Shown here: in pieces, positions 49,999 to 50,930 of the stretch
How the letters are laid out: every line of letters begins with the position of its first letter
How positions within the stretch are numbered: the first letter of the stretch is position 1
NCBI GenBank assembly: GCA_902568975.1
Contig: CACFSO010000007.1
Location: 1 to 50,930 of the forward strand
Direction of reading: 5' to 3'
Source: an uncultured Pelagibacteraceae bacterium
GTDB lineage: Bacteria; Pseudomonadota; Alphaproteobacteria; Pelagibacterales; Pelagibacteraceae
DNA: 50,930 nt
Made by a program: the position numbers and the translations under genes
The notes under the pieces: model-generated
The model's database searches: none
Told to the model about the DNA's origin: nothing
What the model saw: only the letters and a program-made list of their open reading frames with translations

Positions 49999-50267
49999 TT
50001 TTTTCTCCTACTTAATTCTTCCATTACATCTTCAATTTTTATTTCATTTGCTTCTAGATACATTATTAAATGATAAAAAACATCAGCAGCTTCATGAGTT
50101 TTATTTGTATCTTTTTCTACAGCCTCTATTAATTCATTAATTTCTTCTAGAACTTTTTCTTTACTTAAAAATTTATCACTTAGAAGTTTGTTGGTGTATG
50201 AACCTTCTACTGGATTACTTTTTCTTTCTCTAGCAAGGTTAAATAAGCTTTCAAGTATATTTAGCAT
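49995..50267 (-). CDS. hisE: Phosphoribosyl-ATP pyrophosphatase
   Basis: HisE removes pyrophosphate from phosphoribosyl-ATP, the second step of histidine synthesis. The 90-residue all-alpha MazG-like protein has SYTNKLLSDKFLSKEKVLEEINELIEA, given here in the key acidic run EKVLEEINELIEA, and the metal-binding HEAADVFYHLIMYLEA. It starts 1 base after hisF and overlaps the HIT gene by 4 bases. Confidence 0.95.
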   Translation of the reverse strand: MLNILESLFNLARERKSNPVEGSYTNKLLSDKFLSKEKVLEEINELIEAVEKDTNKTHEAADVFYHLIMYLEANEIKIEDVMEELSRRKK

Positions 50268-50268
50268 A

Positions 50269-50930
50269 TTAAATTCTAACAGGTATTCCTTTTGAGTCCA
50301 AATATTCCTTAGCTTCTTTTACTGAATATTTACCATAGTGGAATATGGATGCTGCTAAAACAGCACTAGCATTTCCAAGTTTAATACCGTCAACTAAATG
50401 ATCTAAATTACCAACTCCCCCAGAAGCTATTACAGGAATATTTACTTTTGATGAAATTTTAGATGTTAAATCAATATCAAATCCAACTTGGGTTCCATCT
50501 CTATCCATAGAAGTAACTAGTAACTCACCTGCTCCACTTTCTTCCATTTTTTTTGCAAATTCTATTGCATCAATTCCAGTATTATTTCTACCGCCATGGG
50601 TAAAAACTTCCCATTTTTTTCCATTTTTTTTTGCATCTATTGCAACAACAATGCACTGGGATCCAAATTTTTTAGAGCTCTCAATGACAACTTCTGAATT
50701 TTGAACAGCAGCGGTATTAATTGAAACTTTATCAGCTCCACAGTTTAATAATTTACTTATATCATCAACACTCCTAACTCCTCCTCCAACCGTTAATGGT
50801 ACAAAACATTTTTTCGAGGTATCTTTAACTACATCATAAATAGTGTCTCTATTTTCATTTGAGGCAGTAATATCTAAAAAACAAATTTCATCTGCCCCAC
50901 CATCAGAATAAATTTTAGCTTGTTCAACTG
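50269..50930 (-). CDS. hisF: Imidazole glycerol phosphate synthase cyclase subunit HisF (5' end outside window)
   Basis: HisF uses ammonia from HisH to cyclise PRFAR into imidazole glycerol phosphate and AICAR, the latter consumed by PurH. About 219 codons are present, open to the right edge: [41 protein letters not shown], the catalytic Asp in [26 protein letters not shown] and [15 protein letters not shown], ending KGIPVRI. The N-terminal strand with the first catalytic Asp lies beyond the window. hisE follows by 1 base. Confidence 0.97.
   Translation of the reverse strand, partial: VEQAKIYSDGGADEICFLDITASNENRDTIYDVVKDTSKKCFVPLTVGGGVRSVDDISKLLNCGADKVSINTAAVQNSEVVIESSKKFGSQCIVVAIDAKKNGKKWEVFTHGGRNNTGIDAIEFAKKMEESGAGELLVTSMDRDGTQVGFDIDLTSKISSKVNIPVIASGGVGNLDHLVDGIKLGNASAVLAASIFHYGKYSVKEAKEYLDSKGIPVRI

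Noticed and set aside
1..50930. CRISPR array, insertion sequence, prophage or defence island
   Set aside because: No spaced direct repeats, transposase, integrase, terminal repeats or nuclease/methylase genes were seen. Gene content and base composition are uniform and housekeeping-like.

Overview
This window looks like a SAR11-type marine alphaproteobacterium (Pelagibacterales, 'Candidatus Pelagibacter'-like). The DNA is very AT-rich and almost entirely coding. Most genes abut or overlap by 1-11 bases, and no gene-free stretch exceeds about 180 bases. The contents fit that lineage: a TakP-type TRAP transporter, a DUF4212/sodium:solute symporter pair beside acetyl-CoA synthetase, IalB, DUF2794, a heparinase-like gene next to purH, and an ffh leader region. 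Every assignment rests on reading the translated sequence; no database search was possible. I saw no insertion sequence, phage gene, CRISPR array or rRNA.

Layout. 1-3620: rpsP (cut by the left edge) and ffh on the minus strand, divergent from dapF-ftsY, with a structured ffh leader between them. 3613-7481: a periplasmic unknown, two MFS carriers and an alpha/beta hydrolase. 7491-18142: a minus-strand block for 2-hydroxy/2-oxo acid use, comprising a TRAP transporter (DctP, DctQ and a DctM with a large coiled-coil tail), PanB, a D-lactate dehydrogenase-type flavoprotein, an aminotransferase and two tandem FMN-dependent L-2-hydroxyacid dehydrogenases. 18151-22847: a PagL-like lipid A deacylase and the cytochrome c maturation run ccmC-D-E-F-G-H, preceded by a hairpin that overlaps a possible very small membrane-peptide gene. 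23028-29581: hspQ, yciB, DUF2794, BI-1/YccA, an aldo/keto reductase, IalB, argG and a TPR/SPINDLY-type glycosyltransferase. 29598-33448: a tight hemC-hemD-mscS-yggT-folD operon. 33508-40263: tsaD, an EVE-domain gene, acs with a poly-lysine leader, and the DUF4212/symporter pair. 40307-50930: rpe, a heparinase-like gene, purH, a pterin dehydratase, tRNA-Gly(GCC), a LON-domain protein, a UbiH-like flavoprotein, ftsK-lolA, and a GNAT-HIT-hisE-hisF run cut by the right edge.

How the genes fit together. The central block suggests import of small carboxylic acids by TRAP, oxidation of both D- and L-2-hydroxyacids to 2-oxo acids feeding the respiratory chain, and use of the 2-oxo acids by transamination or by PanB. 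The ccm genes supply c-type cytochromes for that chain. The symporter and Acs form an apparent acetate (or similar short acid) uptake and activation pair. The rest is housekeeping: protein targeting, heme, folate, purine, histidine and arginine synthesis, tRNA modification and chromosome segregation.

The points most worth a second look are the hairpin/small-ORF arrangement before ccmC, the 330-residue coiled-coil tail on DctM, a textbook EF-hand loop inside the symporter, complementary FMN-site changes in the two hydroxyacid dehydrogenases, the ffh leader RNA, and the repeated use of palindromic TTAA as interlocked stop codons.
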